64,000 nt of DNA, from positions 27,903,426 to 27,967,425 of the forward strand of contig NC_071398.1 of the NCBI RefSeq assembly GCF_022682495.2, given 5' to 3'. Below the pieces are notes generated by a model that ran no database searches, was not told where the DNA came from, and worked only from the letters and a program-made list of their open reading frames with translations. Positions 44,801 through 56,100 of the stretch are shown here, in pieces; position 1 is the first letter of the stretch, and each line of letters starts with the position of its first letter. This stretch comes from Desmodus rotundus (lineage: Eukaryota; Chordata; Mammalia; Chiroptera; Phyllostomidae). A program made the translations under genes and the position numbers.

Positions 44801-45904
44801 TTTAGTTTCTGATTGTGAGTTGATTCTCTTCTCAGAGCTAGTTAAAGTACAACATAGTAAACTGAAAGATGAATGGTTTTAATTCACTAATTATTTTGGG
44901 GCACAGTGGGAGATCTATTTTGCTAAGCAATGTGGGAAAATAATTAGTGTTAATTTAAAACACTGCTTCCTCAGTGGATGGGGCAGATCTTTAACTTTCG
45001 GCACCCCTTTTACACTGTTTTATATTAAGTAATAGTAATTTTGCAGCTTTTACTGCTTCTACCATTTCTTCTAAGTAACTTTGGTTTTCATTAACAACCA
45101 AAGCAACTCATTAAGGGGAACATTCTATATTTCCTCCTTATAATTGGAAGGACAGGGTTTATATACCAGCTAACATAAGTACTTGTTGGACAGCTATAGA
45201 TTTTCTAAGATATTTGAAGAGACCATTGGCAATGACCAGCAAATTAGAAGAAAATCATTTATGTAGTCTCACTTCTTTTTTCCTGAATGTCTTTTAAGAG
45301 AAAGCTCTGATTTAGTGATGCACTTTCCTTTCTGGCAGGTGGCTTTCGTAGCCAAGCTTTTGTTGGTTTGGTTCCAGCATATTTCATTGAGTGAAAAATC
45401 CTGTAGAATAGTTGCACTTGCAGATTTTTGCCTATGTAGCACTCTGTTTAGTGAAACGCTCAAATTTTGGTTCATTGTCATTGGCAGTTGTCTGTGTGTG
45501 GGGGGTTCGAGTAGGTGGTCAGGGCGTTCAGGCAGCTACGGAGGCTGAGCCAGGAGCCAGCAGTCTGAGGTGCTAGCTGAGTGATGATGGCACAGAGGCT
45601 TAACTGAGGGCAGGCGCCCTTACAGTCGCAACAGGGAACAAATGCAATATCGCGCACAGTGCTTTAGGGGGTGTTTGTTGTGAACCACTAGTAAGGGTGT
45701 TTGGACTAAGGAACAAGAAATCTTAAAGACAAAAACCAAAGTGTGGATGTTCATACTCTTTTAAAGAAGTCTGCTTATGTAAGTGAAAGATTAATACTGT
45801 GGTCCTTGGCCTTCAAGGGCTGTTTTTATAGTACAGTTCATCCCCCATATTTGAAGATGGGCATCAGGTAACTAATGTGTGCATGAATTTAAAAATCAAC
45901 TATA

Positions 45905-46560
45905 TTGCAGTATAATTTAATTAAATGTGCCCATTTTAAGTTTGCAGTTGATTTTTGCCAAATGTATACACCAGGGTAACTACCATCAATTCAAGATACA
46001 GACTATTTCAGTTGCCCAAAAAGCTCCCTTATGCCCCTTTGCCATGAATCCCCACCTATACCCAAGCAATTACCAATCTGCTTTTTGTCACTATAGGCTG
46101 TTTTCCTTTCTAAAATTTCGTTTACGTGGAAATATGCAGTGTACTCTTCTGTCTGTCTTCTTGTTCTCTGCATCCCATTTTTGAATTTCATCCATGTTGT
46201 GTGTAGAGTTCTTCCTTTTCAGTGCTGAGTGGTATTCCATTATAGGGATGCATCACAATTTATGTATCTCTTCACCTCTTGATGGACATTTATTATTCCA
46301 GTATTTGATTACTGTGAATGAAACTGTTGACTACATTCATTTTACAAGTCTGCGTGTGGACATACGTTTTTATTTCTCACGGGTAAGATAATTAGAAGTG
46401 GGCTTTTGGATCATACAGTATGTTTTATTTTACAAGAAACTGCCAGGCTTTTCCACATGGCACCAGCAGTGCATGAGAATTCCCCCTTTTTCCACATCCT
46501 CATCAGTACTTGGTATTGTCACTCTATTGTACATAAATCTAAAAGGAAATAATTTTTTGT
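45905..46560 (-). repeat. Antisense L1M 3' region
   Basis: AACTACCATCAATTCAAGATAC, GTTGCCCAAAAAGCTCCC, AGTGCTGAGTGGTATTCC, TTGATGGACATTTATTATTCC and TTCCCCCTTTTTCCACATCC are in order as an L1M complement. Confidence 0.85.
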
Positions 46561-46635
46561 CCACAGGGATATGAGTCCATGTTTATGACAGAAAAGTGAA
46601 TCTGAGTGCAAATAGGTAGTTCTTAATGAAATATG

Positions 46636-46848
46636 GTCTTTTTTTTTTTTTTTTTAAGTTTAAACAAAAAAGAGAGGAGGACAAGAAATTCTTAAGAAAA
46701 CACTCCAGGGAGGGAGAGAAGGAGAGCAACATCGTCTGTTGCCTCTCACAGGCTCCCACCGGGGACTGGGACTGTAGCCCAGGGTATGCCCTGACTGGGA
46801 TGGAACCGCGGACAGATGCTCCACCAACTGAGCCATGCTGCTCAGGGC
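46636..46848 (-). repeat. Diverged Ves-type SINE, antisense
   Basis: A T-run leads into AGGGAGGGAGAGAAGGAGAGC, TGTTGCCTCTCACAGGC, GCCCTGACTGGGATGG and CTGAGCCATGCTGCTCAGGGC. The 3' half is irregular, suggesting rearrangement. Confidence 0.8.
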
Positions 46849-47334
46849 AAAAATGGGTTTTTAAAAGGCTGACCTGCCCTGATACTTTCTGATCACATCC
46901 AGGATCTTCTTTCCCTGCCCCACCCCCCACCTTTTTTTTCTTGTAGATTTAAAATTTTAAAAGTTGACTTTTCCTTAGTTAGGGAGACCATGTGGTCAAA
47001 ATAGGTATTTTAAAGCTTTCTGTAAAGCTGAATTTAATTTCCCTGATGATATTTAAATGTTATATTTAAAAATCAGATGTTACATCTTAATTATATTTAA
47101 AGATGAAAATTGTACTCCTGGCTAGATCTTCTCAGGTAATAGTTAAAAACAAAAACCAGTCAGAACCGTCCTGTTAAATTTTTGTTGTGAGTATGCAGAG
47201 GTTATCATTCCTTATCCTGAGAACTTTATTTGTTGTGGCTTTTCTCTTTTCATTTTCCTGACCTCACTTGTTCAGCAGAGGTATTTTAAGCACATACTAT
47301 ATGCTAAGTACTGCATTAACTGCTAGCGTTACGA

Positions 47335-47565
47335 ATGACTTTAACTTGGTTCCTGTTTTGGAGGCATAATAGTATATGTACAGTGAATTTCACCCATTTC
47401 AAATGTATAGCGTTTGATGAACTTAACATATGTATATATTTTTGTCATCACCTCCACAGGCAAGATAACCATTTCTGCCATTTCCATCACTCCCAAAAGT
47501 TCCCCAAAGTTTCCCTTGTGCCCCCCTTCAACCTGGCCTCTCATTCATCCCTGGCCCCTCAGAGA
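47335..47565 (-). repeat. Antisense L1M fragment
   Basis: GAATTTCACCCATTTCAAATG, GATGAACTTAACATATGTATA, then TCACTCCCAAAAGTTCCCC and CCAAAGTTTCCCTTGTGCC, again the L1M complement. Confidence 0.7.
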
Positions 47566-47642
47566 TAGAACTGCATTTGACCCTTGAACAATGCAGGGGT
47601 CAGAGCTCTGACTCCCACTGTCAGAACTGGTGTGTAACTTTT

Positions 47643-47870
47643 TAAAGATTTTTATTTATTTACTTCTTAGAGAGAGGGGAAAGGAGGGAGAAAGACAGGG
47701 AAAGATAAACATCAAATGTGTGAGAGAAAAATCCATTGGTTGCCTCTCACAGGTCCCTAACTGGGGAAACTGGCTCGCAACCCAGGCATGTGCCTTGATT
47801 GGGAATTGAACCTGTGAGCCCTTGGTTTGCAGGCCAGCACTCAATCCACTGAGCCAGATCAGCCAGGACA
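47643..47870 (-). repeat. Ves SINE, antisense
   Basis: AAAGATTTTTATTTATTTAC, GATAAACATCAAATGTGTGAG, GGTTGCCTCTCACAGG, GAATTGAACCTGTGAGCCC and GAGCCAGATCAGCCAGGAC. TAACTTTT words flank it. Confidence 0.92.
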
Positions 47871-48059
47871 AAAGTCGTATATAACTTTTGACTCCCCAAA
47901 ATTAAGTTACCCCTCGGCATATGGTCAACCCTCAGTGTCTGAGAACTCCCAACCACGGATCAAAAGTACAGGTATTTATTGGGAAAAAATCCAAGTAAGT
48001 AGACCTGTGTAGTTTGAACCTTGGTTGTTCAAGGGCCATACTTTTTCAGGTTCTTTTTG

Positions 48060-48180
48060 TATTGACTTTTGCTTTTTATCGCCTCCCTCCTCTCCCCCCT
48101 CTCCTCGCCCCCTCCCTTCTTCCCTCCTTCCCTCCTTCCCTCCCCTTGCCCCTACCCTATCTTCCCTCCCTCCACTGATT
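48060..48180. repeat. Polypyrimidine low-complexity tract
   Basis: About 100 bp of nearly pure C/T on the + strand (CCTCCCTTC units). Inside a transcribed intron such tracts can form triplex DNA or bind PTB; no function is shown here. Confidence 0.8.
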
Positions 48181-49299
48181 AGCAGGAGATGTTTGTAATG
48201 GATGTGAAAATAGGTGGAATATTGAACTTTCAGTAGGGATGTACCAAATAACCTGCGCTGAATTCATTCCCTAATTTGTCAGCTCTGTTCCATGTGATAA
48301 AATTTCTATATAGCAAGTTATTGAATAATTGGGCTGTCTCTTTCATCTTGCTATTTAATACTAGTTTAGAGCAAAGCAAGTTAAAATTTAACTGCCATTG
48401 TGTAATGTAACTCATGCAGATATGGGCAATTGGTAAAAGTGGTGTCCTGTTAAAATGAATCATGTTTTCCAATTTGGAAATGTAGCCTATCAAAACAAGT
48501 TTTAGCTCAGAATAGCCAAGAAAGCACCTAAAGTATACAGAGCAAACCTATTAAAATTCCTACTTTGAAAGGTGAGAGGGTATTGTTTTTTAAATTTTTT
48601 ATATTTATTTATTTATTTATGTTTTCCATTACCATGTATCCCCCTCATACCCTTTTCTACCTCCCCCAAGAGAATTACCTTTTGATAGGACTTTAATAGT
48701 CAGAATGAGTTACACAGACCATACAAAATTAGACACTCAGTTGCAGTACTTTGACATTTGAATCCTGAGAAGAAGAAACGCTGTCTGTAGCAGTGGCTTT
48801 GGTACACAGTCTATCCATTTTCAGGACCCCTGTGCCCCAGGAAAGTCAAGCAGAATTCTGCTACAGCCCAAGTCAAGACACAAGCCTTTCTCTGCCTCCC
48901 TCTTTCTTTAGTCTGTTTTTTGTTTGTCTGTTTGTTTTGCCATTTGTAAAAGTTATTGCAACTTGTAGTCAGTCCACTTGCACTGTGACAAAACTGTAAA
49001 TGTCACCGAGTCCTGACCCTGTGTTTGTCTAATTCACAGTTTATTCTCATAAAGTAGCACAGTTCACTGTGGATAGTTGGTGCTCATGCATATCATTAAG
49101 TCAACGAAATGTCTGCTGTGCATTGAGTGTTTAAACAGTGTTATCCCCAGATGCCACTCACACATTTTCCAAAGTTGAAAGCGCCCTGTGACTGTTCAGT
49201 AGATAGATTTAGCATCTGTTAAGTATGGGACTGTGATCAATAGAATTTAGTAAAGAAATTAAATTTTTTTTTTATGCAGTATTGACCTGATTTTTTACT

Positions 49300-49612
49300 T
49301 ACATGTATCTTATTGAGATATAATTCACATACCATAAAATTCATCCATTTGAATAATAAGAGTTGTGCAATTTTGGAACATTTCATTACAAAAACGTCAT
49401 ACCTATTAGCAGTGTGCTGCCCCTCCCCCCATTTCCCCTCTTTCCCTAGCCCCTGGCAACCACAATCTACTTTCTGTCTCTAGGGATTTGCCTCCTGTGG
49501 ACATTTCATGTGAATGGAATCTCACAAACACGTGGCCCTTTGAGTCTGGCTTCTTTTGCTCAGCGTCATGTTTTCAGAGGGGATCCGTGTGGTAGCCTGT
49601 ATTCATCTGAGA
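49300..49612 (-). repeat. Antisense L1 3' region
   Basis: TTATTGAGATATAATTCACATACC, CCCTGGCAACCACAATCTACTTTC, AATGGAATCTCACAAACACG and CAGCGTCATGTTTTCAG. Paralogous to 2125-2460. Confidence 0.85.
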
Positions 49613-50981
49613 ATATTTCTAAACCTGTGTTTCTTAGTCCTTGTTAGGTCCAGGAGATCCTTTGGGAACAGGGAAGAGCTTTGGAGGTTGTCTAGTCCAG
49701 CATCCCCTCATTTTAGAGATGAGATTGAGGCTTTTATTACTGGGAACGGTTTATTAGTCCTTTCTCATATCCCAAATTCAGTTTCCTTGGGTGGGGAAAC
49801 TGGGGAGGAGACAGCTTTGTATTTCTCCTTGGCTTCTTTTTAGCTGTGACTTGGTTCTGTCATATCATCCAGTGAGGCTTGGCTTTGGGTCTGTACACGG
49901 GAGTCGTTCCTGGGTGCGGGGTCCTCGCTGTCCGACCACCGTGGAACATGTGATGTACAGTGCACGTGCAGCAAAGTGTATTGATCACTGCCTTTGCATC
50001 ATGATTTTTACCCCAGTGGCTGCTCTTCTGTTTCCATGAATCCTTTTGAAAGCAGAGATTGTTGATTTGGTGGCACCCTGCAAATGTACTCCCACTTGTA
50101 GAGATAAAGTTTTCGAAGCTTGACTGGAGACTCAGCATGCTGTACTCCAGTGCCCCCTGGTGCTGTGCTCTAAAGTGGTGTTTTCTGTGGCCCTTCGATC
50201 TGTGGAGAACCTGCAGGGGGACTGGAAACATCTCTCCTCACCTTCCTTGGGCTGAAAATCTTTGTTTTTCCTCTAGCACAAACACTGGTATTTACAGTTT
50301 TGTCCAACCCTTTCCCCAGGTTTTACTGACCCAGGCCCTCTGATGCTGGCCTCTGATCTTCTCCAGAAGACAAACCCAGCACAGCTATGCCCAGGGGCTG
50401 TGCTTCGCTGCAGTGTCTTGTTTCCATCCAAACTGTGTTGTGGGCATGCCCCCTTTTTCCTGAAGTATTTCTTGCATGTATATATTTCATGTCCTTCCTG
50501 GAAAGGATCAGAGAATAATCAGACACAAGAACAGTGGGAGTTCTGAAAGCCTGAGCTGGGGTCAGTTGCAGATGAGGGGGAACTGAGCTTTCTTCCTGGT
50601 CGAGGTGAAGAGCCAGGCTCGTTTCCTCAAGGGGTGTGGGGGAGGTTGGAAGGCCTTATGGTGTGTTTCCCTGACTGCAGGCCTTTCCTGTGGGTGTCAT
50701 AGCAGCTGGGAAAGGAGCACTGGATGTAGCTTTCTTGACTCCATTTTTCATCTGACATTGGCAGGGTTGCTTAAAAACTAGGGCAGTTTCCAGTTTTGCC
50801 TTACTTGTGTATTTGATAAAGCTATTAGAAGAGTGGAGTTATTAACGACATGAATATTTTCGTACTGCATTGTGGCAGACCGAGGAACTTCAGGCACTTT
50901 GTTTTGTTTTATCCTCGCAGCACCCGTTTATCAAGCATCTGTGTGTGCTAAGCCCTGCACCAAGCTTTGGAAATGCACATA

Positions 50982-51555
50982 CTGGGTTGGCCAAAAAGTT
51001 AGTGTAGTTTTTTTCTGTGAAATGAAATACACATTTTTCATTTCCACCAATAACTTTATTGATTTGGATATTTTGAGTATATTGGCCATCTCCCGTGTGG
51101 TATAACATTTTCAATTAATGTCTTGATTTGATCATTGTCAACTTCAACTGTTCTACCCGACCATGGAGCACTGTCCAGCAAGAAATCTCTAGCACAGAAC
51201 TTCGCAAACCATTTTCGACACGTTCGATCAGTCACAGCACCTTCTCCTTCTCCATACGCTGCACAGTTCTTTTTATGTGTTTCAGTTGCATTTTGAAATA
51301 ACAAAGCATAATATGCCAAAAATATTGCATATTTTCTTCTATCTTCCAATACTAAAATGGCTTCACAAAAATTAACCAATTTTGATAAGTTTTTTTAAAA
51401 AATACACACTGATGTTTGCATTTGTTACGGGCGGCTGTTATGACAGCTGTCACAATACAATCTAGCAAAATTGTTTCCAAAGAAGTGAGAGACAACTAAG
51501 TGCTGTTACTAGAGCTGTCATACAGAAAAAAACAGAAAGACTTTGGTTAACCCAG
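50982..51555 (-). mobile_element. Internally deleted mariner with intact ends (574 bp)
   Basis: TA duplications (50980-50981, 51556-51557) flank left terminus CTGGGTTGGCCAAAAAG and the complement of the right terminus (CTGGGTTAACCAAAGTC). On the - strand an open 107-codon frame (51379 to 51056, first codon TTG) gives the N-terminal half of a mariner transposase: a helix-turn-helix region with AVTDRTCRKWFAKF, then SGRTVEVDNDQIKTLIEN, after which family similarity stops. All DD34D catalytic residues are deleted. A full mariner is about 1.3 kb, so this is a deletion derivative that could only have moved with transposase supplied elsewhere. Confidence 0.9.
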
Positions 51556-52607
51556 TACTTGTAATTCCTGTTGTTTAATCTCCCATGCGAACTTACCATA
51601 TTATGCCATGTGTAATGTGCTCCTGTGTATTAATGCACACCCGCGTTTTGTGTGCATTATACACGGGATTATTATACCCATTATTATAACCAAGTATGCA
51701 GTTACTATACATGGCAAAATACTGTAACTGTCATATGTTTTATCTCGCTCTGCTCTTACAGGACGAAGTAATTCTTGTGGTAAGTGGCATTTTCTTCCCC
51801 ACTGATTATAAATCTGGTGAAGTCAGGCACAGAATCTTTTTTTTTTACCCAAACATTATTTTTAAACTAAAAATCGACTTTAAAATGTTAATCCTCTAGA
51901 GGAAGTAGAATGTTTCACGAGAGAGAGTGAAAGATTTTCCTTAACGGTTTTCAGCTTTAACTTTAAAAACTCATTTTTTGGAAATAATTTCAAATTTATA
52001 AAAGTTGCAAAAAATAAAAACAGTACAATAGTACCTCCTTACCCCTCATTTCTTCCATGAACATATGGAGAATACTCATTCTTACAGGAAGTGGAAATCC
52101 CAACCAAAACTCCTCAGGGTGGTGGACACCTTGCAGAGATGCTGATAACCATTGGTACCAGCTTCTTCTCAGTCCCGTTGTCTCAGTCATAAAATTGAAA
52201 TAACTGTATCTTGTATTGGTGAAGAATAACTGCTTACTTTCGGAAATTTGTGCATTTTAAGGATTGAAAATAAATCTGATTATGACAAGAGGATGTGATT
52301 GATGTGTATTTTGATAGATTTGTTTATTGTTATATGTGAGCCAGGGTTAAAAGAAGTTACATTGGAGTTTAAAACAGCTCCAGTTTAGCCATTTGTCAAG
52401 TGTTAAAATATTCTAGCATTGCATAGTTGGTAGTTAGCAGTTGTTTATGGTGTCTTTTTTGGAGTAAATATTTTCATCAAGCTCTAATCTTTTTTGTCAG
52501 TCAGTTCTTGAAGATAACACAGGTGCAGACTTACAACTTCTCTGCAAAATGGGTATATACGAATAGTTGTACAATGATTTCTGTTCATTTACTTTTTACA
52601 ATTAGTT

Positions 52608-52854
52608 TTTTTATCCTCACCCGAGGACATTTTTTTTTTATCGCTTTTAGAAGGAGAGGAAGGGAGAGAGAGAGAAGCATCGATTGGTTGCCTCCTGTAC
52701 ACACCCAGACTGGGATCGGCACCTGGCCTGAGGTTGCCTATGCCCAGAACTGGGATCAATCCTCAACCTAGGTATGTGCCCTGACTGGGAATTGAACCCG
52801 AAACCTTTTGGTTATGGGACAGTGCTCCAACCTACTTAGCCACATTGGCCAGGG
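52608..52854 (-). repeat. Ves SINE, CCTCGGGTGAGGAT-tail subtype
   Basis: TATCCTCACCCGAGGACATT, AAGCATCGATTGGTTGCC, GGGAATTGAACCCGAAACC and TAGCCACATTGGCCAGGG. ACTTTTTACAATTAG and ACTTTTTGCAATTAA flank it as a TSD with one change. A duplicated inner segment (two GGGATC blocks) makes it longer than usual. Confidence 0.92.
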
Positions 52855-52936
52855 TGACTTTTTGCAATTAATTTTTGACTAGATAAGGTATTTATGTGAT
52901 TAAGACCTAAAAACTCTGAAAAGATGTACACTAAGA

Positions 52937-53151
52937 CACAGGTGGCAAACACAAAGCCCGTGGGCCGAATCTGGCCCTCCACCTTGTTTTATCCAGACCA
53001 GCACCTTGTTTCCACCCGGCAGCAGTGCCGAGCTCTCGATTAACTGTTAAGGAGTAGTTACATTTATACAGTCCTAAAATTATGTGCGACCCTTTGAAGG
53101 CAACTGCAAGGCTGATGTTGGCCCCTGGTGAAAACGAGTTTGACACCCCTG
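52937..53151. mobile_element. hAT MITE, 215 bp, perfect 8-bp TSD
   Basis: Identical CACTAAGA lies at 52929-52936 and 53152-53159. Termini CACAGGTGGCAAAC and the complement CAGGGGTGTCAAAC match at 11 of 14 positions, with conserved GGTG and CAAAC blocks. The 8-bp duplication and CA(G/C)-type ends define the hAT superfamily. No transposase is encoded. The family name is not assigned. Confidence 0.88.
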
Positions 53152-54224
53152 CACTAAGAAATCACTCCCTCTTCACTACCTTCTCTTGGTTTCCCTGCAG
53201 CTCCATATAGGTAATGGTTACATTCCCTTTGGGGTTCCCTTTCCACTGTCTCTTCATGCAAATGCCAATAGCTCTTTCTCTCTGCCTCTCTTTTTTTCCC
53301 AAAAAATACTTTCTTTATTTGACAGTATCTTGGAGATTTCTCACCACCCATACATGAAACGCTTCCTCATTTTTCCCCCAGTTAATTTTTAATCAGATTG
53401 AAGGTATGTGTAACTGCGGAGAAATTATTGATAAGAAGTTTTAATAAAAGTACATCTAGAATCTGTTGCAAACTTTTTCAAATAATACTTTAAAAATAAA
53501 GAATTAAGTAAAAATAGTACAATTGAAAGTAATGGGGGGAGAAAAGTCTTTCCCTGGAACCTTTCTAAGCATTCTGTTGGCTGGGAGGTTGCTCCCAGCC
53601 AGCTAGTGCGGGAAGTCTGTGTGGTCAGGAGCTTGGGCTCACGTTTCTTCTCACCCTCTTCTCCATCCTTACTGACAGGTTTATTAGACTATTTGGAATC
53701 TGAGTTCTCTTACTAGATTGACAAGATCACTGTTCTAAAAAGACTTTAGATTGTATATGAACTCAAATAAGAAAGTGTGTTAGATACGTGAGCGTTTCAT
53801 TTTTATTTTCAGTTTTCTAGGAAGAAAATTTGCCTAAAGAAAATAACCTAGCTGTCCTGTGGAACATTTTGGTTATCGTTCTTAGGCATCTTTCCCACAT
53901 TCTGAAATAAAGTACACAGGGTTCTTATTCATAAGGGAAGATAAAATGGACCTCTTTTACCATAATATTTCTACTCTTTATATTAAATAAAACAATGTAA
54001 TTCTACTTCAGTGATTCTTAGTTGACTTTTTAAATTTAGTAATTTAAAGTTAATAATTTTCTCCTTTCCAACACTTTCTGCTTTCTGATAGGTCTTTTCT
54101 CTGGCAGTCTGTTTATTTGATCTGCCAGAATCTCTTTAAGAATACAGATTTTTAAAAAAGTTCTGTTTCTTGTGTTTGCTGGGTTTACTCATTTCCCCTA
54201 TCACTTTTTAAAAATCTTCCTTTG

Positions 54225-54442
54225 AGGATTTTTTTTTTTTTTTTTTTTTTTTTACTGCTTTGAGAGAGAGAGGAAGGGAGGAGAGACAGAGAGACAGACA
54301 GACATCGATTGGTTGACTTATGTACACACCCCAACAGGGAATCAAACCTGCAACCTAGGTATGTGCACTGACTGGAAATTGGACCCGCAACATTTTGGTG
54401 TATGGGATGATGCTCCAACCCACTGAGCCACCTGGTCAGGGC
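54225..54442 (-). repeat. Ves SINE with long poly(T) (tail complement)
   Basis: About 28 T in a row, then GAGAGAGAGGAAGGGAGG, GACATCGATTGGTTGAC, TGCAACCTAGGTATGTGC, GATGATGCTCCAACCC and CTGAGCCACCTGGTCAGGG. Confidence 0.93.
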
Positions 54443-54599
54443 TTTCCCCTCATGTTTATTACTTCTATTGCTGTTGATTTTTCTTCACTTTGGTGTCCAT
54501 TCATATGTGAGGACTGAAATCATTGGTATTTTAATGAGTGTGTGTTTTCTTGGCAATTAGAAAGGTCACTGTTTCTCCACCAGGCTTTTCCTTTGATGA

Positions 54600-55068
54600 A
54601 TATTTTCATCAATCCAAAAAGTTCCCTTGTGCCCCTCTGTAATCAGTCCTTGCCCAGACCTTGGCACCATTGATCTGCTTTCTGTCTGTATAGTGTTGTC
54701 ATAGAATGTTAGGCAAGTGCGGTCATGCAACATGCAGCATTTTAAGTGTGGCTGCTTTCACTTAGCATGATCCTTTTGACAGTCATTGAGTACTGATTTC
54801 ATTGCATAGATGTACCATATCCATCTCTTGATGGACATTTGTGTTGCTCATAGTTTCTGGCAATTGTGAATAGAGCTGCTGTAAATATCAGTAGACAGGA
54901 TTTTTTAAAAAATGGACATAGTTCTTCATTTCTCTTGGGGAAGAACCTGGCAGTAAGTAACTTTATAAGAAACTACCGAACTCTTTTTCCAAAGGGACTA
55001 CCTTTCTGCATCTGTATCAGCCATGAAAAGTGGTCCAGTTGCTCCACCTCATGAGCAGCTGGTATTGT
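54600..55068 (-). repeat. Antisense L1M 3' region
   Basis: AAAAAGTTCCCTTGTGCCCC, TGGCACCATTGATCTGC, CACTTAGCATGATCCTTTTG, CTCTTGATGGACATTTGTG and GAATAGAGCTGCTGTAAATATC. Confidence 0.85.
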
Positions 55069-55080
55069 CAGGAATATTTT

Positions 55081-55359
55081 GTTCTTAAGATTTTATTTAT
55101 TTATTTTTAGAGAGGGGAAAGGAGGGAGGAAGAGGGAGAAAAACATCAAAGTGAGAGAGAAACAGAAACCAGTTGCCTCTTGTACATGCTCTGACCAGGT
55201 ACTGAACCTGCAACCCAGGCATGTGCTCTGACCAGGAATTGAACCGGTGACAACTGAGCCACACCAGTCAAGACTTTTTTTTTTTAATGATTTTATTTAT
55301 TTTTAGAGAGAGGGAAAGGGAGGGAAATAGAGAGGAAGAGAAACATTGATGTGAGAAAG
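55081..55359 (-). repeat. Ves SINE dimer flanked by one TSD
   Basis: AGGAATATTTT at 55070-55080 and 55360-55370 brackets two SINE units. A near-complete copy (55081-55275, with inverted boxes ending CTGAGCCACACCAGTCAAG) abuts an 84-bp tail-only copy (55276-55359). On the - strand the truncated unit is 5' and the full unit 3'. A single outer TSD suggests one insertion event of a dimeric RNA. Confidence 0.8.
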
Positions 55360-55689
55360 AGGAATATTTTTTCCTGGTCTGTGGCTTGAGTTTTTGTTTT
55401 CTCCTGAGTAAATTTGGAGGCTTTTATTTAGACTTAAAGATCTATGTAATAGGACTATAAAGGAATAGCAGTCAGCAGTATCATTTCTTTACCTACATCT
55501 CACCTCCACCTTTTTCTTCTTTGTTATCACACAAAGATACCTTTTTCTTGCCTGAGTGAAATCAGTGTGAGCTTTTTCCAGTGTTGAAGATGCTAAAGAC
55601 CCTCAGAGCTTACTGAGCTCACAGTGAAAGTATTTCTAAATTGTTGTGGGACTCTGCTTATTTTCACCATTACTTTCTCCCCCAGTTAA

Positions 55690-56100
55690 TTTGTTTGACA
55701 ATCAGCAGTTCTAATCCACATTAACTGTTTGTAGATTTTCGAAAGTGGTGACAGGTTTGTAGGTAACCAATCTGTAGAGCTCATATAGTGGCTCTTCATC
55801 TTCATTACGTTTTCTGGACAGCCACACCGAATATAGTGTGCGACATTCCTTATCTCTTTGGACTAGACAGCTTGCTGAGCCTAGTGTCAGTGGGCACATC
55901 TGGAGTTCCCCTCTCCGTCATGGCAAATTTCTGGATCTGAGTGTGCAAGAGTCATGCTTCTTGAAACCCAGTCCATGGATGCACTCGTGAATGTCGATGG
56001 TGTATTCTCTGATGACTGCTTTGTTGATGATAGAATGGCCCTTCTTCTCACCGTCCCTCCCCACCCCCCTTTTGGCAGCAATCCTGCTGGGCCCTGGTTG
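55690..56100 (-). pseudogene. RPL31: RPL31 processed pseudogene
   Basis: The - strand carries an intronless, frameshifted copy of the ribosomal protein L31 coding sequence. It starts at about 56082, where ATG has become ATT. A basic GGG..KKG-type N terminus follows, then a YTIDIH region, KFAM..GTPDV, and a late frame with [28 protein letters not shown] few bases of 3' UTR after the stop also align (GCTGATTGTCAA). Several frameshifts and stops are present, and a small deletion lies between NEDE and LY. It is a typical L1-mediated retrocopy and not expressed as protein. Poly(A) and TSD are not clear. Confidence 0.85.
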
